DNA from: Pseudocercospora fijiensis CIRAD86
Lineage: Eukaryota; Ascomycota; Dothideomycetes; Mycosphaerellales; Mycosphaerellaceae
Length of the DNA: 62,416 nt
Direction: 5' to 3'
Assembly: GCF_000340215.1 (NCBI RefSeq)
Contig: NW_006921540.1
Location: forward strand, 116,686 to 179,101
Both the position numbers and the translations under genes were made by a program. The first letter of the stretch is position 1, and each line of letters starts with the position of its first letter. Below the pieces are notes generated by a model, which worked only from the letters and a program-made list of their open reading frames with translations, was not told the origin of the DNA and made no database searches. Of the stretch, positions 1 through 12,456 are shown piece by piece.

Positions 1-2260
1 ATAGACAAGGGCGAAGCTTTAGCGGAGCGCCTGAGAGATAATGTCGCTAGGGTATAGGCTTTCCCTACAGAGGTAGTATGTCTAAGTCTATTATATCGAT
101 TACAACAATGTAGGCTTATGTCGGATCGCTTGACAATGTATAATCTAGCTCTAGATCTGAACATAAAAAATTTAAACATATGTATTAGACACAGGTAGTA
201 TAAAAGATACGGATTTAATTCTCGGTAAACTTTAACTCGAGTTTCCCTTTACCTCGTTTAACTACTCTCTTCTCGTTTGTTCGAGCAAATAAAGTATATA
301 GAACTACCTAATAAAGAACACGCGCTTTACCTTTGCGATACGCTCTACAACCTCTACGTGTCTGCTTTCCTAGTCCGTACGGTTCTGCATTAATTCTAGC
401 TAAGAAGGGCTACTAAAGCTAGAAGCTATCTAGGGTATTAAACCAACCTACCTACTAACGCCTATACACCTATACTACTCGCATAGCTTTACAAAACACC
501 TTCCGCGACCCCGAGAACTCGATATAGCGGATAACTAGCGATAGTAGCGCTAGATTTAGCGCGGCGATAGCGCTCCTATATTACGCGTCGATCTAGCTAA
601 CGACGCCGACTATATACTAGATAAGATTAATAATGCCGACCGCTTCTATGTCTACGTCTAGTGCGAGTCCGCTCGTCGCGAGGTATAGTATATACGCTAG
701 GAGCGCGGCCTAATATATGCGAATATCTATCGCCGCTTAAAGATATATCGCCGCGAATCTATTGCCTCTATTAGCCGCCGTCTATATACTTAATAGCAGC
801 GACTCGAGGCCCTGTACTAGGTGCTATACGAGGAAGATAAGCTAGAGTTTCTATATAAGGCCCGAGACTCGGACGCTAAATCGGACGCTAAATCGGACGC
901 TATAGAGGTTAAAGGCAGAAGAAGGGCCGTGTTTGTAGGGGATCGCGTCGCGCATATACATACGCATAGGCCGAGACACGGAAACATATAGTAGAGGATT
1001 AGAAGCCGCTAGAAGCTTGTTATTTCTTAGTCGCACATATAAACACACGCATATATATACTCTTTCTATTCTAGCGCTTAATTTAAGGCGCCGACAATAC
1101 AATACGAACAACACCGAAAGCACTATAGCAGCCTCTAACGAGAACCTCGAGGTATAGAATATGCTCGGATCCGATATCTCTATCCGCATTAGTCGCATTA
1201 ACCTACTAAAGAAGTACCCTATCGATATAGATATCTACTACGACGGTTTGCAGCGCCTAACGCGCGAGTCTCGCAATAAGTATATAGTGCTACGCCTCGA
1301 GTACTAGGAGCTGCTACAGCTTATCGCCGACATTAAGGTAGAGCGTCCTACTACTATAGACACTAAGCGTACCGTTGTTAACAATGTCCTTTAGCGCATC
1401 TTAAAGGACTTTGTTGAATTCAACGAGCGTACTAACAAGTAACTAAGCAAGTAACAGATCGATATGCTTTAAGAGCTAATCTTCGGGGATAACGGGGACA
1501 TTACGCTCGTTAAGACTAACAACAAGGACTCTCTACTATCTAAGGCCGTCGCCTTAATAACTAGTATATATACCGAAGAAGATAGATATATAATATGCTA
1601 ATATAGCACTAGGAGATCTCGGTTAACTCGCTCCGTCGTATTAACTTAGTATAACTATACCTATCTTCTACGGCTAGGTTATTAACAACGAGTCTTCTAC
1701 TATATAGAAGGTGTTACGATCGACTACTAGTATAGATAAAGTCGATTTAGTAAAGGCTTAGTATCTAAATCCAGCCTAAGGCAGTATATTTCTATATAAC
1801 AGTTGTTCCTTAACTATACTACGTCTAGAAAAGGTAAGACCCGCACTAAATGAATCGCAAGGTCGAGCTCTACGGCAGTATATAGAAAGGTAGATTAGTT
1901 AAAAAATGCGATTTTAGGTAGTTACCGCAGCAGCTAGTCGCTGTTCGACCCGCCTTCGGATTCGATATGTTTCTCGATAGCGCTACGTCGGATATATATG
2001 ATTTTTAGATTACTGTATTCAGAATTGCGTGCGCTACAATCTCTACGTCTTAGATTATCGTATTTCGTATTGTACGTTGACTTTATCTTCTAGTAGAGGG
2101 CTGCATACCGAATTTGCGACAATTAGTCTTAGACCCGTAGGCGAAGAATTAGTCTCTATTGCTCCTATTAGCTGTTCTAAAAGTATAAATCTAACCCGAG
2201 AAGCCGCAAAGTCTAATTTAGTGTACGTAATCGCAAACTAATTCTTCGTCCACTAGTCTA
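1..2260. mobile_element. RIP-degraded repeat, possibly a deleted copy of the RecQ/DUF6589 element
   Basis: The stretch is TpA-rich with very few CpA or TpG steps, and no long intact reading frame survives. Two short tracts match the large element at 36.5-48.2 kb in the same order. Positions 324-363 resemble 36857-36896 (about 31 of 40 bases). Positions 2001-2042 resemble 47775-47816 (30 of 42 bases, with a 9-base and a 12-base exact block at identical spacing). The tracts are 1.7 kb apart here but 10.9 kb apart in the other copy, so this may be an internally deleted relative. I recognise no protein in it. The left end lies outside the window. Confidence 0.45.
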
Positions 2261-2639
2261 ATATTAAGGTAGGTAGGCCTTAAACTAAGAGTCTACTTTG
2301 TTCAAGCCGACCGACTTCGGTAGACGCCTAGCAACAACCCGAGTCTATTCTCTCTATAGCACTTTACGTAAACATAAAAGAAATCGTTCTACTTCTTACT
2401 CGTAGGATATATAACATTACTTAGCCCGCGATTTCGGGGCTATCTACCTAACTCTCTTATTAGATTCTTAGATCTCTCTTATATACTATTTAATATAGCT
2501 AGATCGTTAACAATAGGCGCTTAGAAAGACTTAATAACAATCCGAATCCTCGTAGCTAGAGGCGCTTACGCTAGAATTTCTTTTATAACGAACTTTCTCG
2601 ATCTATATTTAGGACGACTACCTAGGAGTAGTTCTAAGA

Positions 2640-3560
2640 AGAAATAGCTATCTTTAGAAGCATTAAAAGGAGTTAACGTAGATATTTATCTTGTTAATAA
2701 ACGCGATAGATTCTATAATAGCGATCGATCGATCGATATAAAGCCGGAAGGACCCTAACTAACTAATATTATATAAATAGTCTACCTAATCGGAAGTCCT
2801 CTAGCATTTGTATTACCTAAATATATAGAGAAAATTTAGTAGAGATTCGTAGAGATTCCCGCTCTATAGTACCTATTAGTACGAAGTAGCTAAGTAAGTC
2901 TAGAGCTTATTAATACGAAGTAGCGGGTAGCGCGAATCGAGGATAAGAATAACGATATTATCTCTAAATATAAGTATAATTACTTCGTTACAGCTACTAG
3001 TATCTAACGAGTATAGCCGGTTATACCTTAAGAATTAACCCGGAAGCGATATCTTAGGGAGACGGTAGAGTATACTTAGTCGATTAGGAATACTACGAAA
3101 GGTATTATTATAATTATTAGAGGTAGAGCGGTAGGCGTTAAGATAGTAGCTAAGATAAAGGTAGTCGAACTATCGATTAATAGTATTACTCTAGTACACT
3201 CGCGAGACTAACTGCTTTCTCCTAAACTACTTCTAGATAAAGTTAAGCAAAGTTCGCTAGACTACTTAACGAAAGTAGGAGTAGAAGTTATCCTAGGCAA
3301 AGGTCGGGTAACCTTAATATCTACTATAGAAGGCGACGATAGAAAGCTAGTTTAGACGCTTATACTCGGCGACGGAAGCTAACTTACAGCCTCGTATATA
3401 ATTAGTGCTATCTCCTAGCAAATCCTATTAACGATATATCTACTAAAATCTTCCTTTAACGAATATAGCCCTATTAAAATTAACAATTAACTATAATTCT
3501 TACCTAACGACCTAAATAACAAATACTACTACGTAACCTAAGATATCTATAAATAGTCCG
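2640..3560 (+). pseudogene. RIP-decayed FAD/NAD(P)-dependent oxidoreductase, AMID/FSP1-like
   Basis: One frame (first codon base at positions congruent to 2 modulo 3) reads as a pyridine nucleotide-disulphide oxidoreductase of the AMID/AIFM2 type, interrupted by TAG/TAA codons. Visible elements in order are a GVNVDIYLVNKRDRF-like segment near 2669, YNYFVTATSI near 2970 (family form: DYLVIATG), the second Rossmann glycine motif near 3116, ITLVHSRD near 3188, and GVEVILGKGRV near 3280. The glycine motif now reads I-R-G-R-A-V-G. Both Arg codons (AGA) derive from GGA by TpG to TpA change, so the ancestor was IGGGAVG. In the family these enzymes use NAD(P)H to reduce quinones. This copy cannot be functional. 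A non-transposon enzyme inside a RIP block is odd and suggests a duplicated or captured gene. Confidence 0.65.
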
Positions 3561-5565
3561 ATATTAAGCGTTATAGAGCTACAATAGCTATAGGCGTCTA
3601 AGGCGTAGAAATTTAAAATAATTTATTAATATATTCCTAACTAAAGAGTAGATATAGAGAAAAACCTAACTTCTTAGCCTAGGGTACCTTATTACTACCT
3701 CCTATAATTACGTTAGTATACAGAAACGATACTATCGTTTATAATCCTATTAGAGGAACTGGATATAGCAATAAGGAAATAAAGATATATCTTAGAGATA
3801 ATCTCTACTTTAGAGGTAAGTTATTAGAAGACTAACTATTAGAATTTAGATTTTTATAACAATTAATAGGCTATTAGGACTATATAGAACTCTTAGAAGA
3901 CTAGAGTCTTGGCTCTCTATATATAGAAGAATATACTATTCGTTAGGTAGACGGTTACTAGAGCTCCTAAATATAAAAGAACGTAGGTAAGTTAGCTATC
4001 GTCGAGTACGTATAATAAAGACGAAGAGATCGCTTTTTAGTACTCTATACCTACGTAGACTCTATATTAGCCTTTATCGACTAGAATAAAGATATATTAT
4101 CTAAACCCTATAAAAGAATTTAGATTTGCTTACTAATAGATATACTAGGAAATTTAGGAGAATAGAGCGTATAATATACTTATTATAGAGCTATTAATTT
4201 ATAATAATCGATACTAGGAGAGCTAGCTATTAGTATCTCGTCTCTATTACGTCTAGAGATAGCGTATAAAATTATCCTCTCTAGAGAAGCCTTTATATTT
4301 AGCTATTAATCGTTTATAGCTACTAATTAGGCAGAAGTATAATAAGTTTCGATATATAGTATCCTAATACCTTACGAGGTCTTTACAATACCTAAAGACT
4401 TCTCTATAGCTACCTAAGTCGTATATATAACGTCTTATATACTAGATTCGGACGTAACGATAACTTAATTTTAGTTAAGGTATCCTATTCGTAGAAAGAG
4501 GGTTACTTACTCTCGCTAATATCTTTTTATAAAGGACTCTATATAATAGAAGTACTTAAAGCTAGTAGCCCTTTCGATAATAGTTTTAAGTATATCCGCC
4601 CTATAGATTTATACCTAAAAAGACTAGTTAAACCGATTTAAACGCTCTTTAAAAGAATTGCTTACTTATTAACTAGTCTCTTCGGCTACGCTATCCTAGC
4701 TACTACTAGTAAGAAGACTAAGAGGGCCTGTATTTCTAAGAAGTATCTACCGAGGATTAATAAACCTAAAAGGACGTCGATAATAATCGTAATATTCCCT
4801 AATCTAAGTATATCGCTACTAGGAATAAGACGCTCTAAGAAGAGTTAATATACCTCCCTCTACTATCTATTAGCCTATAAACAATAACGTAGAAGATATA
4901 TAAACAAATAGTAACCCTAAATTAAAAGTAAATAGTAAGGACGTAAGGAATAGATAAAGCGGTAGTACTATCTAGGTCCTAACTATAAGGAAGTAAAAGC
5001 TACTCGCTAGAGCGGATAAGCGAGCTTTTACACTACTATAGCTAGTAACTAAAGCTATTTAATCTTTAGCTCTAGCCGGCTTAGAGATCGTCTTTATATA
5101 TAATATAGACTAGTACCCTATCTTTCTATAACTACTTTCTAAAATATAGGCCTTAAAGCTAGCTTAGCTATACTAGGGAATAACTAATATATATTCTTTA
5201 TCTCTTTAGTAAAGTAAGGAGAAAGAGAGACCGCTAGACGCCTACTACTAACGCTTACTCTTTAATTAATATAGTATCTTCTTATTCTATCTTCTGCTAT
5301 ATATCTATAGCTCCCTATAAGAATAGCGCTAGCTCGACTTAGTATAAATCTAAGTTCGATAGTTCCTTTATATCCTAGAAATAGTCTAAAAGGATTAAGA
5401 CCGCTTTTAACTCTAGCGATATCGATACGCTTAGTATACGCGATTTAGTTCGTTCGATAGACTAACTATATTCCGATCGAAAATAAGCGGGATTTCGTCC
5501 TAAGTTGTAGAAATAGTAACTCGTTCGACGAGACGAATAAAGAGTATTTAAAATTTAATTTAAGC

Positions 5566-5601
<36 letters not shown>

Positions 5602-6385
5602 CTAATATAAATCCGGTTTATATAGTATATAAATAGTATATAAATTTAAAACCTTTAAATATAGTATATATAATAACTTCCCTAAGATAGATATTTACTA
5701 AAAAGATCCCTTATTAATAAATATTACTAGCGAGTCGATATCGATCGCTAGCGTCTATTAAGTTCTACTAATCTCTAAGTAAATACGCTATAAAAGAAAA
5801 AAGAGAGAATATCGAATACCTAACCTAACCTAATCTAAAAAATCTATATCGCTAATCTAAACGTAGTACCTAAACTATCGTAACTAACCTATCTAATAAA
5901 TATAATAACCTATAAACCTAACTAGTAGAATACTCCTTTAACCTACGCTATACTACTAAGACTCTTCCCCCTATAACGTATTATTTAATATACTACTATA
6001 AAAAGAACCTTGTTACTAAAGTAAGACTTTTAGAAAGGATATATATAGAGTTATACTACTTATAAAACGTATAAGGGCGAATATAATTACGTAGTATCGG
6101 CTCTTAGCTATCTTATTCGTTATAATATCGCGATCTAACTAGTATTATTAAATATATATAGTTATATTACTTATATATCCGAACCTCTTAGTAGTATTAT
6201 TATATAAATCTAATAGCTTATAAGAAGAGCTATCTCTCTTAAGTAGTGCTTTAGGTACTGTCTATATCGTTATAAATATTAAACTCCGCGGCTTTAAATT
6301 CTAGTAAAAACTTCCTCGCTATATATAAAATATTCGAAGGGGTATATTACTATCGTACTATATAAGGTATATACAATTCGCTAGC
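3561..6385. mobile_element. RIP-degraded repeat DNA, unrecognised
   Basis: This AT-rich, CpA/TpG-poor DNA continues the block to the left. The plus-strand frame of the oxidoreductase fossil stays protein-like, with only TAG/TAA interruptions, to about 4.7 kb, so a second decayed coding sequence probably follows it. I do not recognise that protein. I found no LTR, TIR or target duplication. The right edge near 6385 is abrupt: sequence with normal CpA/TpG content starts within about 20 bases. Confidence 0.55.
5569..5598. repeat. (AT)n microsatellite
   Basis: An uninterrupted run of about 15 AT dinucleotides lies inside the RIP-degraded block. Confidence 0.9.
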
Positions 6386-6486
6386 TTATTGTTCCACATC
6401 ATTCGACCTAACTTATCCCAGTCGTATTATCTGTACACAATTCCATTCCATTCCATTCGTGAGCTTTTCTTCCTTTTTCCTTATCC

Positions 6487-9400
6487 CTATAGAGCAAGAC
6501 CAGTGCCGTCGCCAGTCCATCTGTACAAAGACAAGACCTCTCGCCTACGAAGCTGCTGCTCGCCAAAATCCTCTACAGCACGGCCACGAACCTGCATAAG
6601 AGCAGATCTCATGACTTTGCGGAAATTCCGCTGTGAGGGATGTCAGCACAGAGGTTTCAGATTGAATAGAGGGTGACTTGCCTGGTATTCTGTGTTGAGA
6701 GTTACGACACAAGCTTCATGTGCCCTCACGATGCTCTCGCAAGCTTTCACGACACTGGGGCTGGCTTCTGCTCCAAGCTTGTCGGCGATGAGCAGGAGGA
6801 GGAAACTTCCTTGAAGAAGATAAATTCCAAAGAAGAAGGGCATGAATGATATGTCGGGGTCGTAGTCGAGGATGTCGTTGATTGCCTCCGCAGCGGAGAC
6901 AGCATGGCCCGTTGCTGAGATGAATGACTGCGATGAGATCCACAGGTCATTGTCATCTAGCAGGGATATTGGATCCCATTTGCCGTTGAGAAGAATGTGC
7001 AAGGTATGCATGAGATGCGTACCGTAGGCGACGACAATTCTTGTCTGCAGAACGGTCTCGGTGATGCGTTGCTGTCCAGAATTCGTCGTGCCGACCGATT
7101 GTGGGCTCGTACCGTCGATTCCTGTTCCATCTCCATTGCCAGCGTTCTCGGATGCTTGCTTCGACTCTGGCTTCTGCATATTGCGTGCCTCGAATTCTTC
7201 CAGACTCCGACCATACGCTTCGAGCTGTTTGGAGATTTCTGCAGCTTGATCATCCCAGTCGGAGCTGCTCTTGAACCGCAAGCCGAACCTTGGATGGTTT
7301 CTTGCTTGGTTGAGGTCCACAATTTCGCCGAGCATCGTCATGAGTGGCAGAAAGTATCCAAACAAGCTGTGTCCTGTACATTCGAAACCAGGCCCACGTC
7401 GCCTGAAGAATGTCGACTCTCCGTGGTTCTCGCCCGGGTAGGACTCGCCGGCTTGCCATACAGCCTCATTCGCGGGCTGCAGTAGACCCTCGCATTCTGC
7501 ATCCAACAGGAAAAGTGGGCGATTATAGCACAGTGCCAGATGCCTATCCACGATGTACAGCAGCCACCAGATCCTTCTGCGCTCCTCTCGTTCCTCCTCT
7601 GAGATCAGTCCAGCTTGCGAACCGTGGCCTGTCCCATTCGAGTGGTTGCCATTGGATTCGCCTGTCGCCTCAGCTTCTGCTTCTGGACCATCCGGCGCGG
7701 ACGGCTCCGGATTGGGCGGAAGTTCTCTTCCTAGCTTCAGCTCCCTTGCCAACGACCAAGCAGCATTCCACCACCTCAGGCTGGCGGCTTTATACTCGCT
7801 GGCGGATACCACGGTTGCCAGATGGATATATGTTGCCACGTCGTCAAGCGCACCGCTCGCACCCGGGTTTCCACTTTCCATATCGTGTGCGTGCATTGCC
7901 ACACCGAAGCCACCAAGTGCAACGCCATTGATGACTGTGTTGCCACCGTATAGCTGTCGTCCGTCGAGTGGATTGTGTATGAGTGGCTTGAGCAGGCCCA
8001 CAGTGAGCTCCAGCAGTTTCTGACAGATCTTCCCTCGTGCCGATGGCGCAGAAGTCAGAAATGCCGACTCACTGGTCTGTGCAGCAATCCAAAGCATACT
8101 TGCGAGCAGAGCAGGACTGCATGTTCGCGGGTTGTTCTGACGCAAGAACGATCTTTTGCGGAAGATGTAACCAAGTACGTAAGGCGATTGTGGCTGCATG
8201 AAAGCCTGTGAGGTGCTGCTGAAGTAGAGCTCGAGTAGATCGCAAGCCAGGCCAGCCGGGATAATGGGAGAGATGTGGGATAGCAGAGGCCGCAAGACAG
8301 GATAACGCAGCGTCTGGTTCGAAGGTGCATTCTGCAAGTGCGGATACAACGCTGCTGATGGCGACGGTAATGACAGCCAGCCAGGAGACCCAGCGACTGG
8401 CGACTGGCGGAAGAAGCTTGCAGACAACGGCGATCCGTTCATGCCAGGATAGCCGTGAGGGCCCAAGCCGTTCTGACTGTTGGGCGAAGGGTCCCCATAC
8501 GGACTGTCGCCGTACCCGGTGACGGTGCCTCCCTGTATCATCGACTGCGGCATGGGCGTGGGTCCTGAATGCAGTATGTTCGCGCCCGCCCCGGGATGCA
8601 GCACACTGCGATGGTAGTCGTCGATGCTGCCATAATCACCCATAGCAACGGACATGTTCCGTGAGTGCATAGGGGCTGCAGGGGCGCCAGGAGCAGGAAG
8701 ACTGGCAGCTGGAGTGTGAAGGTCCAAAGGCATCGGCCGCTGATGAATCCCGGACATGTGATGCGAGTCGTGCATGCCGTGGCCAGTGACGATGCCGCCT
8801 GATGGTTCCAGAACTGGGCGATTCACAGCGAGATGTCCATTTGCACGCTGACTCGTCATGCTATTCGATCGCGGTGGTGGCAGCGAGGGTGGATAGAAGT
8901 CAAGACTCGATCTCTTACGCTTCAAGCTCTTCTCCTCCAGCTTCGGCTCGACTGCGCCGGCATCTGCAGAGTCTCCGTCTCCATTGCCGGAGTTGGGGCT
9001 GTGGTACTTGGCGTCAGCCTGTGCGGCGGCAGCTGCTTGTGCTGCAGCAATGTCTTTGCGCGAAGCTTTGCCTCTCTTCTTCCGTTCGCGGGCATACTCG
9101 CAGGACAGGCCGAATTCCACACAGTGCGCACACGGGTGTTGTCCATCGCATTTGGTCCGCAACTGATTGCACTGGTCGCAGGCTCTGCTAATCCTGCGGC
9201 GGACTGGCTGTCCATTGGCCGTCTTCCCGCCCTTGACCGAGCCATTCGCTGCACTGGGGTTATCCTCGGCCTCTGCGTCGGCCTCCTCTGACGCCTCCAT
9301 GCTTCCATTGCTGTAGCCATGTCTGTGTTTCCGTGCAGGTCTTGTGCCGTTCGACTGCGGAGCTTGCTGTCGTTGCATCGCGTACTGAGGGCTCTCCGCC

Positions 9401-9498
9401 CGCGTATGCAGCGCGCTGGGGGACATTTGATTCTGCGTGAGCACGTTGCCACTCCCCAAGTCGGGCGAGCAATGCTGCTGCAGGCTGGCAGAGATCAT
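6487..9498 (-). CDS. xlnR: XlnR/Xyr1-type xylanolytic transcriptional activator (Zn2Cys6)
   Basis: Two exons (9498-6682 and 6630-6487) encode 986 residues. The N-terminal zinc cluster has six cysteines at residues 107, 110, 117, 123, 126 and 133 (CX2CX6CX5CX2CX6C), followed by the basic stretch [13 protein letters not shown], which is very characteristic of XlnR/Xyr1. A fungal-specific transcription factor domain covers roughly residues 400-720. The family activates xylanase, cellulase and pentose-catabolism genes in response to xylose. The 51-bp intron (6681-6631) is of GC-AG type with donor GCAAGT. Splicing it restores the conserved C-terminus from [10 protein letters not shown] to TGDGTGLAL. 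Reading through would replace 47 residues with 12 unrelated ones. The gene is isolated: RIP-degraded DNA starts about 100 bp beyond its stop and about 540 bp upstream. Codon use and CpA/TpG content look normal. Confidence 0.95.
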
Positions 9499-10033
9499 GT
9501 TCGCGCGGTCGGCTGGTCTTGGGGGTGGTCACCGGCGTGGCTCGCGCTGGTCGTGGTGCGTCGGAGCATGCATAGACCAGCTCCAATGCAAATGCCCATA
9601 GAGCATCGTCGTGGTAGGAGGCCGGGAGGGACGAGGCGAGGCGAGGGAGGATGCGAGGTGCGAGGTGCGAAAAGGACAGTGTCGGGCTTGCCAGCGCAGG
9701 AACTGTTCCTTGGACCAGCACCCTGGCCCGGCCTGGGCAATCGAAGCTGAAGCTCCTCTCCGCTCTTCGCCCCGCCCCCGCGAATAGAACGGGTATGCAG
9801 TCGGCCATACCGTATGCGGCATGAGGATGGAATGTGTGGATGCACGCGCCGGGGTGGCACGGTGCTTGTCTGCACGAGGGGCGTTGGATTCCACGCGACC
9901 GACAGGCACGCCACCTGCTCCCGCCCTGTCACGTTGGTGGTGCAGATGCAACCTCGCATGCATCCAGCATCATGCACGGAGTATATCCGGGGTTGCGTCA
10001 GCCCACTTCACCCCTCGCCTGCGCTCGGGGGAT
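9499..10033. other. xlnR upstream region / promoter
   Basis: GC-rich non-coding stretch between the xlnR start and the pogo transposon. Several overlapping open frames on both strands have no protein-like features. It should hold the 5' UTR and promoter. The transposon has inserted about 540 bp upstream of the start codon. Confidence 0.6.
9770..9781 (-). promoter_or_regulatory. Tandem candidate CreA/Cre1 sites upstream of xlnR
   Basis: The plus strand reads CCCCGC twice without a gap, so the xlnR coding strand has two GCGGGG boxes. These match the SYGGRG consensus of the carbon catabolite repressor CreA. They lie about 275 bp upstream of the xlnR start codon. CreA control of xlnR is known in Aspergillus. 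Here it is inferred from the motif only, in a GC-rich stretch where chance matches are likely. Confidence 0.35.
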
Positions 10034-10035
10034 TA

Positions 10036-10085
10036 AGCCATACGCAAAATCGGGATTTGTTAGTAGGCCACACGCAAAACTCGAT
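10036..10085 (+). repeat. Left TIR of the pogo-type element
   Basis: It begins AGCCATACGC and is the less RIP-mutated of the two TIRs, still containing several CpA steps. It is preceded by the TA target duplication at 10034-10035. Confidence 0.85.
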
Positions 10086-12456
10086 CAAACGTACATTATA
10101 ACGCATATATAATAGGAAGCTAAGTGTAAGTGCGATTACAGTTAAGAAGCAGTAGATTTCTAGTATATTAACGACTAAATTGCGACGGTATATAGTTACG
10201 TATATAGTTAAAATAGACCTATACTCGGCCTCCGCGTATACCTCGTATTAACTATATAGTTAATTACCTTATAAGTCGGCCTATATATCTATTATATAAT
10301 TGCTATCTCTTCTTATTAGCTAAATAGCTAACTACTATATCTACTATCTACCTCTTTAAGCTTAATAGGGTTGCTCTTGCTACTAGCAATTACAATAGCG
10401 CCTCTATAACAGTTAGACTTCTTCGGAGCTTCGTAGAAATAGCGCTTACTTTATATAGACTCGTAGCAGCGGCGAGGAGGTACTAAATAAGGCTAAATTA
10501 TAGTATATACTATATCTTCGTTAAGTAGCGCCTCGTCTTATTATAGCTAGTCTAATCGTATATTAGGCTCTTATACGAATAGGCTATTTAGTCGTCGCCT
10601 TAGCTTAACGGTCTATACTAGAATATCGCCTTCTTCGTAGTTATAAGTATAAGTCGGTAGTTCTAGTATCCTTATCGGACTCTATATATATACTATATCG
10701 CCGCCCTTAGTAGAGTAAGTAGAGCGCCTATAGAAGTAGATATCCTTAGTATATAGATCGCTAGTCTTCTTTAATATAAGGTTATTATCTAAAGTAAGAA
10801 GTCGCTTATCGAAGACTTATCGTAGCGGCTTATCGATAGCCTATAATTTAACGTCTATCTACTTAGTCTTGCTATTATTATTAAATACGACTCGGAATAC
10901 CTTACTATACTTAAGTCGATAGGTGCGTGCCTTATTATATACACTCTATGCCTCTTAGAGCATCTTCCGGCGGTTGTTATTAGCTAGGTCCTTATCTTAT
11001 TATATAAGTTATAACCGTAATTTATCTGCCTCGATAGTACCTACTCTTATAAGCCGATTAGGTTGCTCCTTCTAGCGCTTCTTTGTATACTTAACTAGAC
11101 TCGTAGACTAGTATTTACGCTTATATTCCTCGCCTTTGCAAATAGCGGCGCTAACTAATATCTTATAGGCTCTTTTAGCGTCCTTTATAGGCGACGAGGA
11201 AAAGGGGTTAAATATTAATAATAGGTCGATACCTTCTAGAGCTAGTTTTAGATAATAACGTCGGAAGCTCTTACGAGCTTGTATAGCCTTACGAGACGCT
11301 CTAATCTTCCGAGGGCTCGTTATCGTAGTAAGAAGCTAGTCCGGCAACTCGGGGATAGGCATCTGCCGCGGTAGTAGTAGTAACGATAGTATACCCTAAG
11401 TAATTACGTTTTTAAGGTCCTATAAGTAAGAGCGATTATTAGCGAGATACTAGCTATTAGGATCGATAATAGTAGGCTCTACTAAACGCTCTTACTTAAC
11501 CGACGCTAAGTACTCCTACTAAGCGGCCTCCGCTATTACTAGAGATTCCTCGTATTAGGCTTCTTCCTATTAGAGCTTACTCTCGATTGCTTACTAGTTC
11601 TAGTTATAGTTAGTAGCCCTATACTAATCTCGAATATGCTTATAAGGGACCTCCCTATCTACTAGGAATATGCCTGTCTTACGAAACGCCGCCCTTATAT
11701 TATACCTCGTAAAAGTCTTTACCCGGATAGCTAAGAGCGCCTATATAAACTTAGGTATACTAAATTTACTAACACTACGATATACAGCTTCTAAGACCGC
11801 TTGTCTATGCCTTAACTTATATACCTAGAATAGTATAACGTTAAGGGGTTATATAAAGTGCGAAGTATATAGTTATAGGCCCTATAATTAAATCTTATAG
11901 CGCTTTACAAAGGCAGCGAATTCTTTAAAGCAGTAGGAGCCGTAATTGTCGTATAATAGTACTCTCTACTTATTCGGATTATTAGGTCTCGTCTTCCGTT
12001 TAAACTAGCGGATATAGTATATAGCAGTATCGTCTGTTATATAGCTAGAGTCGTTAATAGTAATTAGGAAGTTATCTTTGCCTATTATTATTAGTAGGTA
12101 ACGTTGTTCTTGCCTAAGGTAATAGCAATAGACTAACCTTCTTTAGGGACCTAACGCTCTTAAACTATTACTACTTTAATAATTAACTAATAGTCTATTA
12201 CCTTACTATAGGTATTAACGCTCTTAACGATAGTAATATGCGTCCGGTTACTATTACACTCGGTCTACGCGCGCCGCTTCGTATCTATTATAACGACGTA
12301 CTCGTTACTACTAATACCGACTCGAAATCCGGTCTCGTCGAAATTCTATATATTCCGCGGCTTTATATTTAGTCGCTTTAGTATCGCCTTAAACCTATTA
12401 AACTAGCTCTTTATAGTAGAAGGGTCGTACGCCTCCTTACGCTATACCTTAATAGG

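Noticed and set aside
5815..5835. CCTAACCTAACCTAATC resembling telomere repeat
   Set aside because: The unit is not CCCTAA, the run is only three imperfect units, and it lies in AT-rich RIP DNA where such strings are common.
6997..9291. Many 60-180 codon open frames on the plus strand and in other frames across xlnR
   Set aside because: They are shadows of the strongly biased xlnR coding sequence and have no protein-like conservation.
9495..10112. Overlapping 90-180 codon frames upstream of xlnR
   Set aside because: GC-rich promoter DNA opens frames on both strands; compositions are Arg/Pro/Ala-rich with no domain.
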